Shown: positions 1 through 10,394 of the stretch, one piece after another
How positions within the stretch are numbered: position 1 is the first letter of the stretch
How the letters are laid out: every line of letters starts with the position of its first letter
Assembly: GCF_963662255.1 (NCBI RefSeq)
Contig: NC_085067.1
Span: 10,045,648 to 10,109,647, forward strand
Direction of reading: 5' to 3'
Origin: Cinclus cinclus
Lineage: Eukaryota > Chordata > Aves > Passeriformes > Cinclidae
Length of the DNA stretch: 64,000 bases
Position numbers and translations under genes: made by a program
The notes under the pieces: generated by a model
Databases searched by the model: none
What the model was told of the DNA's origin: nothing
The model's input: only the letters and a program-made list of their open reading frames with translations

Positions 1-2705
1 TGGGTGATCTCTGACGGGATGAACCGTGGCTGAGGGGATGATCCAGCACTGTCCCCTCATGCCACACAAAGCCTCCAAATCCTGCCTGGAATTCCCTGCA
101 GCCTCCATGTGCACACAGCAACGGGAAAAGGGGAGAAATTAATCGGGAAGTGCTTTGGCTCTCAGCTGGTCATGGAACAAAGTGTTGACTTTTCCAAATG
201 ACCTCATCAGTGCCGTGGGCACGGAATTTCTCCTGCATCTGATGCAGATGCAGCCCTGTTTTTTAACAATCCCACTTGTCCTGACTTCCCAAAGCATTTC
301 ATTTAAAAACCTGTCATCCAGGGCTGTTTTTCCCTCTGGGGCTGTTGCTGAGCCCCAGGGCCTGGACCTCCTCCAAATTCCATCCTGCAGAAGTGTTTAA
401 CACTGGAGCCTGGAGGTCTCTGCCCTCAGAAATGAGCTTGGAAAAGATCTCCCAGCATGAGGAGGGCTGGAGGTAGAGGAGAAGGCACTTTCTGGATGCC
501 CACATGGTTTCTCTCTCCAGTGGGACTGATTTCAGAAGCTTTGGGGTGAGGTTTCCTGGTGGCACCACCCAGCCAGGTGTCCCTTTTGTCCCATTCTTGC
601 CCCCCAGCACTGGGCACAGCCACAGCCTTGTGGGCACCATTCCCTCCTTAAAATCCTTCCTTGGGAATGGCTGCAGGGCTGCAGGGCTCTGTCAGCAACC
701 CAGGCTCAGCCTCTGCCATTTGCTCCAGAAAATGTGGAAATCACATCAGGGGGAAATGGGAAACACGGCCAAGCCCTGATTCCCAAAAAGGCTTGGTTTG
801 CCCTCAGGAATCCTGCTGGAGATGATGCAGAGGCAGAAATGCCCAGGGATGAGGTGTCTGAGGCCCTGCAGATGGACTGGGTAAAGCCAGAGAGCAATAG
901 GCAAAGGGAACCTGTTCCCTGAATGACACTTCCATGATTTTTTCCTTGCTTTTTCTTTGCGAAAAAGCTGCAAAGACATTGTACTCCAACCCCAGAGGAA
1001 AAGCAACTGGAGCTCTTCAAGAGCTCAGAAATGCAGGGAAGTGCTGAGTAAAGAGGTGGTAAAGCCCATAACTGTTTTTCCAAGGCTATGGAGCAGTTGT
1101 GGAATTCAGCCAGAGCTTTGCTGCCTGAGGGAGCCCCTGGGGCTGTCCCTGCCCACTCAGGGCTCTGCTCCCTTTTCCCTGTCCCACCATGGCCAGGGAG
1201 GCACCAGGGCCATGTCCCTGTGGAAGCTGATCCCAGGAACCCTGCTGCTCTAAATCAAGGCACAATCCCTTCTCCCGACCTCATTCCAGGCATTTGCAGA
1301 GGTGGGAGGGTCACTAAAAGCAGTGGGTTAAACTATGAGCTGAATTTTCAGGAAGGCTCCAGACTTCTCTGCTCCCCATCCAAGAGCTCAACTCACATAC
1401 TTGATTTTCCCACGAGGGTTTTTGCTTCTTGAGCAGCTCCTGAGAGGCTGGAATTCTGGAAGGCACCAATGACTCAGTGGGATGGGATGGGATGGGATGG
1501 GATGGGATGGGATGGGATGGGATGGGATGGGATGGGATGGGATGGGATGGGATGGGATGGGATGGGATGGGATGGGATGGAGCACCCTCCTCTCCCTCCC
1601 AGGCTGGCATGAGGTTCCCAAGGAGCAGTGGAGGAAATAAAGCATCACTGTCTCCCAGTCCTGCCCATCCTGGTGCCATTTATTTCCCCCAGGTACATCA
1701 CAAACCATGGGGGCTTCACCAGCACCAAACTCCTGCTTTGACCACCAAATCCTGGAATCCAGAGCAGAATTTTCAGCATTATTCCTGCCCCATGCCAAGA
1801 GGCCAGGAACAAGCTTTTAAAAGCCTTTAAAAATACTCCTCCAAAGCTCCACCCAATTCAGTCTGGACTGGGCTGGAGGGCTGTAAAAGAAGGCAGAAAT
1901 TCTCATTTCCAGGTTTGGCTCTTTTGCTTCATTAAACTTGGGAACAGCCAAAGTTTCTTAGCAGAGCTTGTGGGATGGTCAGTGAAAGGAGCTGGAATCC
2001 CACAGGAAGCCACACATTTGATCCATTGGCTGCAAATGTGCAGCTCTGTGTTTTGGGTGATTTTTGATCCTGCCATAACAGCCTGGACTGCTTTCCTGGA
2101 AGCTACAATGCTGTTTAAAATCTCACTGCAGAGCAGGCAAAAAGCAGCTCCCAGTGCTAGATCTGTCTCCTTCCAGTGTGTGGGAACAGCAGGACCAAAC
2201 CACCCTAGGGCAGCACCTGGGGCAAAACTTTCTCTGACACAACACAGATTATCCTGAGCTCATCCCTGAAATCAGCAGAAACCCCAGTGGGACCTGACCT
2301 GCCCAGCACGTTCCCTCTGTGTGGAACAACCCCTGCCACAGTCAAGGGACACTGAACAGGGACACACTTTGGGAGCAGCCAGGCAGCTTCAAGGTTCCTA
2401 ACTCAAAAGATTCCTGGAGAAAAATGCTTTTCTCTTCCAAAAGTGAATTCCAGATTCCCAAAGGTGTCGCATGAGTCTCGGGGTGCTTTGCAGTGTCCAG
2501 CTGCATTCATCCACAGGAACACAGGGCTTAGCTGGACACAATTCCCTCCACCAACGTGGGATGTTCTTCCACAGTCCCATGATGGACCTCAACACCTTTT
2601 CCACAATCATTCCCACTCAGTAAAACATCCTGTGTTCCTCAACAACTGCACTCTGGAAGCTGCTGAGAGCTGGCTGAAGTTGCAATTAAAGCAATGCTGA
2701 CTTAC
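1..2705 (-). other. CALN1: CALN1 intron after the 2818-2706 exon (partial, phase 0)
   Basis: This is the start of the intron downstream of the exon ending at 2706; it runs off the left edge. Apart from the TGGGA array at 1478-1580, I recognise nothing in 1-1477 or 1581-2705. Neither strand carries the expected C-terminal CALN1 residues. Confidence 0.85.
1478..1580. repeat. (TGGGA)n pentanucleotide array
   Basis: About 20 perfect head-to-tail TGGGA units. Every unit has a GGG run separated from the next by two bases, a strong G-quadruplex pattern on the plus strand, which is the template strand of CALN1. Long frames reading MGWDG or HPIPS here are artefacts of the repeat. Confidence 0.98.
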
Positions 2706-2818
2706 CTGCCAGAATATGCTGTCTATTGTGTTCCCCAGGAAGCCGTCCCTGCCTTCTGACGACACCAGCTTCGGTCCCAGAATGGTCATAAATTCATCAA
2801 AATCCACCTGGCCATCCC
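2706..2818 (-). CDS. CALN1: CALN1 exon completing EF-hand 2 and the following linker
   Basis: This 113-bp exon completes the second EF-hand of calneuron-1. The first two bases finish a Gly codon, then it reads DGQVDFDEFMTILGPKL and VSSEGRDGFLGNTIDSIFWQ. Joined to the previous exon, the loop is DMDGDGQVDFDE, with all expected acidic calcium ligands present. The last codon is CAG (2708-2706), followed by the donor GTAAGTCAGC, so the next intron is phase 0. The acceptor is CTCTCATTCCAG, just above 2818. The remaining exons, with the degenerate C-terminal half and the membrane anchor, would lie below position 1 and are not in this window. A CR1 fragment in the same orientation as the gene begins about 25-45 bases upstream of the acceptor. 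Residues such as TILGPKLVSSEG separate this from CABP7, so the CALN1 call is firm. Confidence 0.95.
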
Positions 2819-2840
2819 CTGGAATGAGAGGAAAAGATAA

Positions 2841-3045
2841 GAGATTCAGAAATCAGAGAGAAGGTTGGATTGGAAAGGACTTTTAGAGGCCATATAGTGC
2901 AACACCCTGATGTGGATAGGGACACCTTCCACTATCCCAAGGTGCTCCAAGTCCCCTCCATCCTGGCCTTGGACAGTGCCAGGGATCCAGGAGCAGCCAC
3001 AGCTTCTCTGGAAATCTATGCCAGGGCCTCCTCACCCTCATTATT
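2841..3045 (-). mobile_element. CR1 LINE 3' fragment next to a CALN1 acceptor
   Basis: Reads as an antisense CR1 3' end: a degenerate tail at about 2841-2860, then the family phrases GGACACCTTCCAC and GGCCTTGGACAGTGCC followed by GGATCCAGGAGCAGCCAC. The element is in the same orientation as CALN1, and its tail lies 23-42 bases from the start of the exon at 2818. Confidence 0.85.
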
Positions 3046-4072
3046 ATCAATTAATTACCTCTGAGAGCCCAATGTGCCCCTCTGGACCTGATGTACGCCC
3101 TGGGAAACATCCACAACAACTTCCCAGTGTCCACAGACACAAATCCTTTGCTGTACCAAGGAATGGCCCCTGTTGTACCCTAGCTGCCCCCAAGGACAGA
3201 GTCAGGCCATGCACTGAGGGGAACAGGTCATTCCCCAGTCCCAGACACCAGAGGCCCTTTCCAAAAGGCCATTTTGGCAGGGGGACAGGAGCCAGATGAG
3301 AGGGAGGCCAGGGAAGAACAGGCCAGGAGAACCATCTCAGGTTCTGCACAAGTTTTACATGGCCAGCCCCAGGCTCCAGAGGGAGGGAGTGCAGGCAGAG
3401 CAGGAGCCAGGCTATCACAGATCCAGCAGACATTTCAGCCCAGCTGCCCAGCAGCATCAGTGTGTGTGCCCAGCATGCAGAGCAGGCAGAGCAGGAACAC
3501 CTCGGTGCCACCAGCAGGGACAGGTGACGGCTCCTGCCACCAATGAGCCCGGCTGTGCAGTGCTGAGTGTGGCTCCTGTTCCGAAAGAGGCACGGGGCTG
3601 CTTGGAGGGAGATTGTATCAAATGTGACTTTTCCCTCCATGAAAAAGGGAGGGAAAGGGAAAGGGAGGGAAAGGGATATTCATGCCTGCTGAAGGATCTT
3701 AAAAATCCCAGTCTGTCTGAGCAGTTCAATGCCCAGATCTCCTGAGAATGCTTAACCTGGTCTTGTGGAAAATCTCTTTCATTGATCAGGCCATGGACAT
3801 CTCCTCCTCCATGTTATTGAACTGATGGGGGTGGACTAATCAGACCAGTGCAGGATCAGAACCAGCACCTGAAGCATTCAGGGCTGTGTTTTACTCCCAT
3901 TCAGCCGGGAGTGACCGCACCCAGCCCTCCCTGGAGCTGCTGTTGTGAAGTCAGCAGCTGTGAGAAGAGTCTCAGACTGTGAGACTGCAGCAGATCAATG
4001 CCAGGGCCAGGAGTGAAACACCAGCAGTGCCAGAGCCACGCTGGGTGCCAGGAGTGCCACGTACGGCACCAC

Positions 4073-4850
4073 TACCTGTGCTCCTTATCACACCTGTGCT
4101 TATCACACCTGTGCTCCTTACCCTACCTGTGCTTATCACAGCTGTGCTTATCACACCTCTGCTCCTTATCACACCTGTGCTTACACTACCTGTGCTCATC
4201 ACACCTGTGCTCCTTATCTCACCTGTGCTTATCACACCTGAGCTTATCACACCTGTGCTCCTTACCACACCTGTGTTTATGACACCTGTGCTAATCACAC
4301 CTATGGTCCTTATCACACCTGTGTTTCTTATCACACCTGTGCTCCTTATCACACCTATGCTCCTTATCACACCTGTGCTCCTTATCACACCTGTGCTAAT
4401 CACACCTGTGCTAATCACACCTGTGCTCCTTATCTCACCTGTGTTTATGACACCTGTGCTTATCACACCTGTGCTCCTTATCACACCTATGGTCCTTATC
4501 ACACCTCTGCTTCTTATCACACCTGTGCTCCTTATCTCACCTGTGCTCCTTATCACACATGTGCTTATCACAACTGTGCTCCTTATCTCACCTGTGCTTA
4601 TCACACCTATGCTCCTTATCCACCCTATGCTTCTTATCACACCTGTGCTCCTTATCACACCTGTGCTTATCACACCTGTGCTCCTTATCACACATGTGCT
4701 TATCACAACTGTGCTCCTTATCTCACCTGTGCTTATCACACCTATGCTCCTTATCCACCCTATGCTTCTTATCACACCTGTGCTCCTTATCACACCTGTG
4801 CTTATCACACCTGTGCTCCTTATCACTCCAGTGCCTCTTGTCACAGCCGT
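4073..4850. repeat. 15/18-bp minisatellite rich in GATA and E-box motifs
   Basis: Units alternate between TGCTTATCACACCTG (15 bp) and TGCTCCTTATCACACCTG (18 bp) with point variants. By eye there are about 35 TTATC (GATAA on the minus strand) and a similar number of CACCTG. A stretch starting near 4546 is repeated perfectly 135 bp later, to about 4828, showing recent duplication inside the array. Because both unit lengths are multiples of three, both strands carry long open frames (3979-4863 plus, 5057-3972 minus) that I do not regard as genes. Confidence 0.97.
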
Positions 4851-4904
4851 GTGCACCATCTGAGCAGGTGCGTGCCTGATCATGAGATCCCGTCTCCTTA
4901 TCTC

Positions 4905-5640
4905 TGCACAAACGCGTGGGAAAGTCAGCATAGCCCGAGCACTCCCTGGGCCGAATTGTGATCTCCGGGCACCAGGAGATCTGGGATTTCTGGGAGGGAA
5001 TATCCTGCGGTGAGGCTCTGAAAGTGAACCCTGCAGGGATCCTGTAAAACGCCCCAAGACCCCGTCCCGCCGCTAAAGCCGCTCCCAGCTTCGGAGCTCT
5101 GCAGGGCCGAGCTCATTTCTGGGGCCGCTTGTTGAGGCAAAGTGTGGGCACCCCACCATTCCGAGAGCCATCCTTTAGAACATTTATTGCCTGTGGAACA
5201 CGCGTTCCCCCTGCTGCCCCTCGGGGGCATCCCGCGGGGTGGATCAGTCCTGGCACCAGGATCGCTCGGGAAGGTAACGCGAGGTGACAGCGGCTCCGGG
5301 TGATTTACACCGCGGCACAGCGCTCCACGGCACAGACAGCAGCGAATCCACGCGCTGCCATGCAAATCGGGATGCTTTGGGATGCTAATTTCTTTAAATT
5401 AGCCAGATTAACAAGAAAACAATTTGCATTTTAAAGAGATGCTGGTACCTGCCCCCGCATACATTTGGCCTGTGCCTGTGTGACCCCGAGCCCGGAGTTG
5501 TTCAATTCGGGTCCTCTCCAATGTCACTCCACCCTCAGAGGACAGGCAGGACTCGGTCCCGCACGTGATTCCAGAGAAAACTGCTGGGCTCTGACTTTGT
5601 ACAAGACTTCGGGCAGCCCCTCGCTCGTGACTTCCCTGTG
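4905..5640. promoter_or_regulatory. CpG-dense block beside the GATA/E-box array (candidate regulatory island)
   Basis: CpG is frequent here compared with the flanks. I count roughly 28 CpG in 5045-5370 alone, including CCGCGG and several GCGC or CGCG. An AT-rich, TAAT-containing patch follows at 5385-5440. No exon was recognised. It could be an internal CpG island, an enhancer or an alternative promoter; the sequence does not decide between them. Confidence 0.4.
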
Positions 5641-6689
5641 CCTCTGTCAGGTATCATCACTAACTTCTCAGGCTCTAATTATCACCTTAATGAGAGCATT
5701 TTCCACAACCTCCGAAGAAAGATGCCATTGAAAAATGCATTATCCCCTTACTGACTGTTTCTCAATTATAACTCTTAACTAGCAAGGCAACTAGACCCCA
5801 CTTTTGCCTGGTAAAAATATCCCTTTAACATTCATGTGAAGCTGCAGAAAACAAACTTTCCCTGCCATCAGCACTCATGAGACTGCAGCATCATTTCATC
5901 AAAAGAGAGAAATCACAGGTTTGCCTGAAAATTCCTTTTTACAGCCACGAGAGAAATGTTTTATAAAAGCCAACACCAAAACCTGCACAGGGCTGCTCTG
6001 CACAGCCAGGGCATCACCAAAGCCCAGTTTTCACATTCCACCCTGGGAGCACAGTGTGGAATTTGGGTTTGGCACAGGCAAGAGCCGCCCTCCTGCTCCT
6101 CCCCACGGCCACAAACTCAGTGCTGGGAGCTGCTGGGTGATGCCCGCGCTGAGCATCTGCTCGGGATCGAGCCCTGGAATCAAATCCAACCCTCCCATCC
6201 TTGTGCTGCAGATGTGCTGCTCTCCCCAGGGCCCTTGGGATTCTAAGCCGTGTGTGGATTATCCACAAATTCACTCAGAGTTGGTTTAAGGATGGGGAGA
6301 AAGGAGGAGAAGGCCAGGCAGACAGCTCGTGTGCTGTTTGTTCTCCCTCACCTTCCTCGCTCCTCTCCAGGAGCCATCCTGCAATCCTTGATCCCAGCAG
6401 GGTTCACAGGACCCCAATCCCCCTGTGAGATGAGTGCTGGTCACATCCTCCCCTCCTCTGCCTCCAGGTTCCCACTGACAACTGACCACAGCTCATCCCA
6501 CAGGAGGAGAACCCCTGGGAAGGCCAGAGGGGCACAGGCAGGAGCGGCTCCAGCCAGGTGGAGCAGGATGTGTTCCCTGTCCCCAGACAGCCCCAGGACA
6601 GCTCCTCCCTGTCCCTGCTCCCAGGCACAAATGCAGATTTATAAACCCTGGTTGGGCTGAGGTCCCTGACTGCAGAAGGGAAAAGGCTC

Positions 6690-6778
6690 CATGGGGACTG
6701 GGTAGTGATGGGTTAATGGCTGCACCTGAGAATTTCAGAGCTCTTTTCCAACTTAATGATTCCATGATTCCAAGGCAC
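6690..6778 (+). mobile_element. CR1 LINE 3' tail fragment
   Basis: Degenerate 3' end with a TTTTCCAAC phrase and a tail of ATGATTCCATGATTCC type, typical of the octamer tail of avian CR1. Confidence 0.5.
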
Positions 6779-6835
6779 TCACACATTCCCAGAGTTTATT
6801 TACAAACTGGGAGGGCAGGGAAACCTACTGGCACA

Positions 6836-6985
6836 GTGGGGTGGGGGTCTGCTGGAACAGGCAAATCTTGGGAATGATAGTGAGGGGTCTGCTGGAACAG
6901 GGAAACCTTGGGAATGGTGGTGAGGGGCTCCTGGAACAGGAAAACCTTGGGAATGGTGGTGAGGGGCTTCTGGACAGGTCAGCCT
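6836..6985. repeat. 39-40-bp tandem repeat, about 3.5 copies
   Basis: Units share GGGGTCTGCTGGAACAGG and CTTGGGAATGGTGGTGAG and start near 6847, 6887, 6927 and 6966. The copies differ by a few substitutions and one 1-bp change. Confidence 0.93.
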
Positions 6986-7744
6986 GGCAGCTGGCAAAGG
7001 GGGTGAGGACAGAGGGGTTTCCAGACAGGATTCCACCCCATCCCTGAGTTGCGCTCAGCAGCCAAGGGATGGGTCACTGCCTGTGTGGGTGATTTTAGCA
7101 GAACACCAGAGCTGAGCTTAAGCACTGGTTTAAACCCACCTAAAGCACTACTTGATTTCCTCCCAGCAGTGCCCTCACATTTTCCTCCCTGTAAAGCTCT
7201 GTGTAAATCCTGGCATTAATGTCACCGAGTCACCCAGGGGCACCAATACTGTGGCTGAGCCTCATGACTCAAGCAATGACTCAGAACCTCTCTGGCCACC
7301 CCAGCAGAGCCAAATCAGATCAGCTCGTCACCCCCAGCCCCCCAGTTCGGTGAGAAGAGCTTCCAGGTGCCCCCAGAGGTTTGCTCCCTGTAGGACTCTC
7401 AGTCCTGGCAGACACAGGGAACTGTGACAATAAGAAGGAATGGCAGTGGTGGGAGCCTGGCTCCTTGTCCCATGGTGGGAAGAGGATGCTGAAGGCACCA
7501 AGCAACATCTCTGGGTTCTCTGGAACCTTTCCAGTGCCACAGAGCCCACATGGCCAGCAGGGACTTGCCAAAGCTCCCTCTCACTGCTCCTTCGTGGGGT
7601 GCAGAGAGACCTTGGGGATAATTCCATCTTGAGGAGCCCCAGGATCAACATTTGCCATGTGTGAGCTCAGTTTATCTGCTCACAGAGCTCCACAGAGCTC
7701 CAGCAGGGAATCCTGGGGTCCCATGGCACATCCAACACACTTAT

Positions 7745-7818
7745 GCTGAGTGTGGTGATGGCAGGATTGGGACTGGATCATCTTTAAGGTCCCTTCCTTC
7801 TGTGGCTCTTTGATTCCA
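7745..7818 (+). mobile_element. Short CR1 LINE 3' fragment
   Basis: Contains ACTGGATCATCTTTAAGG and GTCCCTTCCTTC followed by a decayed tail, the usual last bases of a CR1 copy. Confidence 0.55.
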
Positions 7819-7995
7819 AGTGCACCAAAGATGCTGGAGCAGCAGCAAAGAGCAGCATGAAGCTGGGAATCCAAGACCTTGCAGCCTGGGGAGATTTTCT
7901 TTGGACTTGACTGATCAAGGAAGGGGTGTCTGCACCTCTGCAAAATGTCCAACTGGGGGCATGTCAATTGTCCATTCCTAAATAAACCTGTGGGG

Positions 7996-8288
7996 TCACA
8001 GAATCATGGAATCATTGAGGTTGGAACTGACTTCCAGGGTAATCGAGTCCAACATTTCTCCAGGACTGCCAAGGCTACCACTGACCCCTGTCCCCAAGAG
8101 CCACATCTACACAGTTTCTGAACATTTCCAGGGATGCCTGAACACCCTTCCAGTGAAGAAATGTTCCCAATGTCCACCCTGAGCCTCCCCTGCCCAGTCT
8201 GAGGCCGTTCCCTCTCCTCCTGTCCCTGTTCCCTGGAGCAGAGCCCGACCCCCCTGGCTGTCCCCTCCTGTCAGGGAGTTGTGCAGAG
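7996..8288 (-). mobile_element. CR1 LINE fragment
   Basis: Begins with the tail in reverse, CAGAATCATGGAATCATTG, then GAGGTTGGAACTGACTTCC and AATCGAGTCCAAC, and continues through the region ending CCCCTCCTGTCAGGGAGTTG. This is a CR1 3' segment of nearly 300 bp in reverse orientation. Confidence 0.88.
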
Positions 8289-9095
8289 GAGAAGGGTCAT
8301 AGGAAGAAGAAAATCATTAATGATGGAACATCTGGAAAAGCACCACAGCCCTCCAAGGAGCAGACTATGGGTTGTACACCATCTCAGAGGAGATGAAAGA
8401 GCCTCCAGCCCTTTGGAAAGGGGATTTACTCTCCTAAGCTATGTCTGTTCAACACCAATTCTCCTCCAGGTTCTGATCCCACATCCCCAGGACCGAGAGG
8501 TTCCAGGTGCCATCAGCTGCTCCTGCTGGTTCTGCACTGGTTTATACGAGCTGAGCACAGAAATTTCCCACCCTCTCCCTAAGCTTTGAGCTCCAGACAA
8601 AGGATTTCATCTTCCCTCAGTCCTTCACTATGGGGAGCAGGGAAAGTTGAATCTGTTGGAGGATGTGCAGCAGGAACCACAGAGCCAGAGCTTAGCAGTC
8701 ACCTTGTCAGGGCACCAGCAGCCCCGAACACCCCTAAGTGCACCCAAACCACCCCCTGAGCCTCATCCCACCTTCCCCTGGTCCTGATCCCACCCTCAGA
8801 AGTCTGCCCAGATTGGAAATGCCAGGCAGGGAGTGCAGGGTTCCAAAAGCCCTCATCCCAGATAGCACAGCAGCATCTCCTGGGTCCTCCTGCCCGAGCT
8901 CCCATGCTTTGAACATGGAACAAGGGAATGCTCGGAGGAGCGGGGGGTGACCCCATCTCACCCCATTCCCATAGGACAGCCCCACCCTCAGCTCTCAGGA
9001 GAGATCCCTGTCTCTCCAAAGGTCTCCTGTCTGAGACACTCCCTTGGAGGGTGGAATTAAATCTTCATTGGGCTGGAGAAAGGCAGAGCTGGAGA

Positions 9096-9240
9096 GGGGA
9101 AGTGGAGGGGGAAAATATGCCTGGAAATGACGGGGACAAAGGGAAGTGAGGAGGAGAAAACACTCCTGGAAATGAGAGGGGGGAAGGGAAATGAAAGGGG
9201 GAAAACATTTCTCGAAATGAGAGGGGGGAAACGTTCCTGG
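9096..9240. repeat. 44-45-bp purine-rich tandem repeat, about 3 copies
   Basis: Units start near 9097, 9141 and 9186. Each has GGGAARTG, a G- and A-rich run, then CCTGGAAATGA or a variant (the last copy has TCTCGAAATGA). Confidence 0.88.
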
Positions 9241-9655
9241 ATTGCATCACCTCCTCCACCCCCGGGCAGACCGGACTTAGTCCGGGTTTTCAAAGCCTTG
9301 TGCATCACATCGGCTGGATAATGCGCCCTGATTGCTCCCTGCATGAGCCTTTTCCTGGCCATTCTCAGGATAATCAGGTCCTTGGAAGTTCCCTGCGTGG
9401 CCCTGAGCGAGGATCGCCCGGAGTTGGGATGAGGATGAGGATGAGGTTTAAATGCTGATCAGCATCCGCACTCCTCCAGCACAGCCGAGTGTGACCTCCA
9501 GCGAGCAGCGAGGTGAGATATTTAAAGTTAATGAGCTGGGTTTGCGGCTGGTGGCCCGGAGCACACAACTCCTGATTATTTTTGTTCTCCAGCTCCCTGC
9601 AGTGCCCGGCTGGCTCGGGCTGTGTCATTGCCGTGCCCAGCTCACCCGGGTAGGG
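9230..9655. other. Moderately CpG-enriched block
   Basis: Roughly 20 CpG occur in about 425 bases, more than in the flanks, with GATGAGGATGAG and several TAAT-poor, GC-rich stretches. No exon recognised. Possible regulatory DNA only. Confidence 0.25.
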
Positions 9656-9984
9656 CTGGCATAGGATGAGCAGGGAACAGCTCCAGCCACAGGAGATTTC
9701 CCAGGCAAGGTTTTCTGTTTCAAAGACTGGGAGGTCAGAGCCCCCTCAGCAGCCTAAACCCTTGCCCAGCGTGAGGCAGAGAATTTCTTCCTAATTACAG
9801 CCTCAGTCCAAACCTACAACGGGAACAGGGAAAGCCTGGCACAAAACTTTGGCCTTGCAAAACAGAATTAATTCTAAAATTAATTCTAAAAGCTCCAGTG
9901 ACTTCTGGGAGGAGAGAAACAACTGTCGTCATCGTCATCCGCCCCCCCACCCCCAGCACAGGAGGGACAAAGAATGAATCCAGA

Positions 9985-10394
9985 GGGGCCCCAGAGCTGC
10001 TCCAAGGGCTGGAGCCAGGCTGGCAGAGCTGGGGATGCTCACCTGGAGAGGAGAAGACTCAAGAGAGACCTAAGAGCCTGTTCCAGGGGCTCCAGGAGAG
10101 CTGGAGAGGGACTGGGGACAAGGGATGGAGGGACAAGACACAGGGAATGGCTCCCACTGCCAGAGGGCAGGGCTGGATGGGATATTGGGAAGGAATTGTT
10201 CCCTGGGAGGGTGGGCAGCCCCTGGCACAGGGTGCCCAGAGCAGCTGTGGCTGCCCCTGGATCCCTGGCAGTGCCCAAGGCCAGGTTGGACATTGGGGCT
10301 TGGAGCAGCCTGGGACAGTGGAAGGTGTCCCTGCCATGGAATGAGAGGTGCTTTAAGATCCCTTCCAACCCAAACCATTCTGGGATTCCATGAA
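9985..10394 (+). mobile_element. CR1 LINE 3' fragment of about 410 bp
   Basis: Carries in order the CR1 phrases CCAGAGCTGCTCCAAGGG, GGCTCCAGGAGAGCTGG, GGGAATGGCTCCCACTGCC, GGCACAGGGTGCCCAGAG, GGGACAGTGGAAGGTGTCC and the tail CATTCTGGGATTCCATGA. The 5' end is truncated, as is usual for CR1. Confidence 0.93.

Noticed and set aside
1..2705. Possible C-terminal CALN1 exons near the left edge
   Set aside because: I searched the minus-strand frames for the expected FDMQR start, the NRQTCVRKSL stretch and the hydrophobic anchor and found none.
4073..4850. CRISPR-like array of regular repeats
   Set aside because: There are no unique spacers; it is a continuous degenerate minisatellite in a vertebrate intron.
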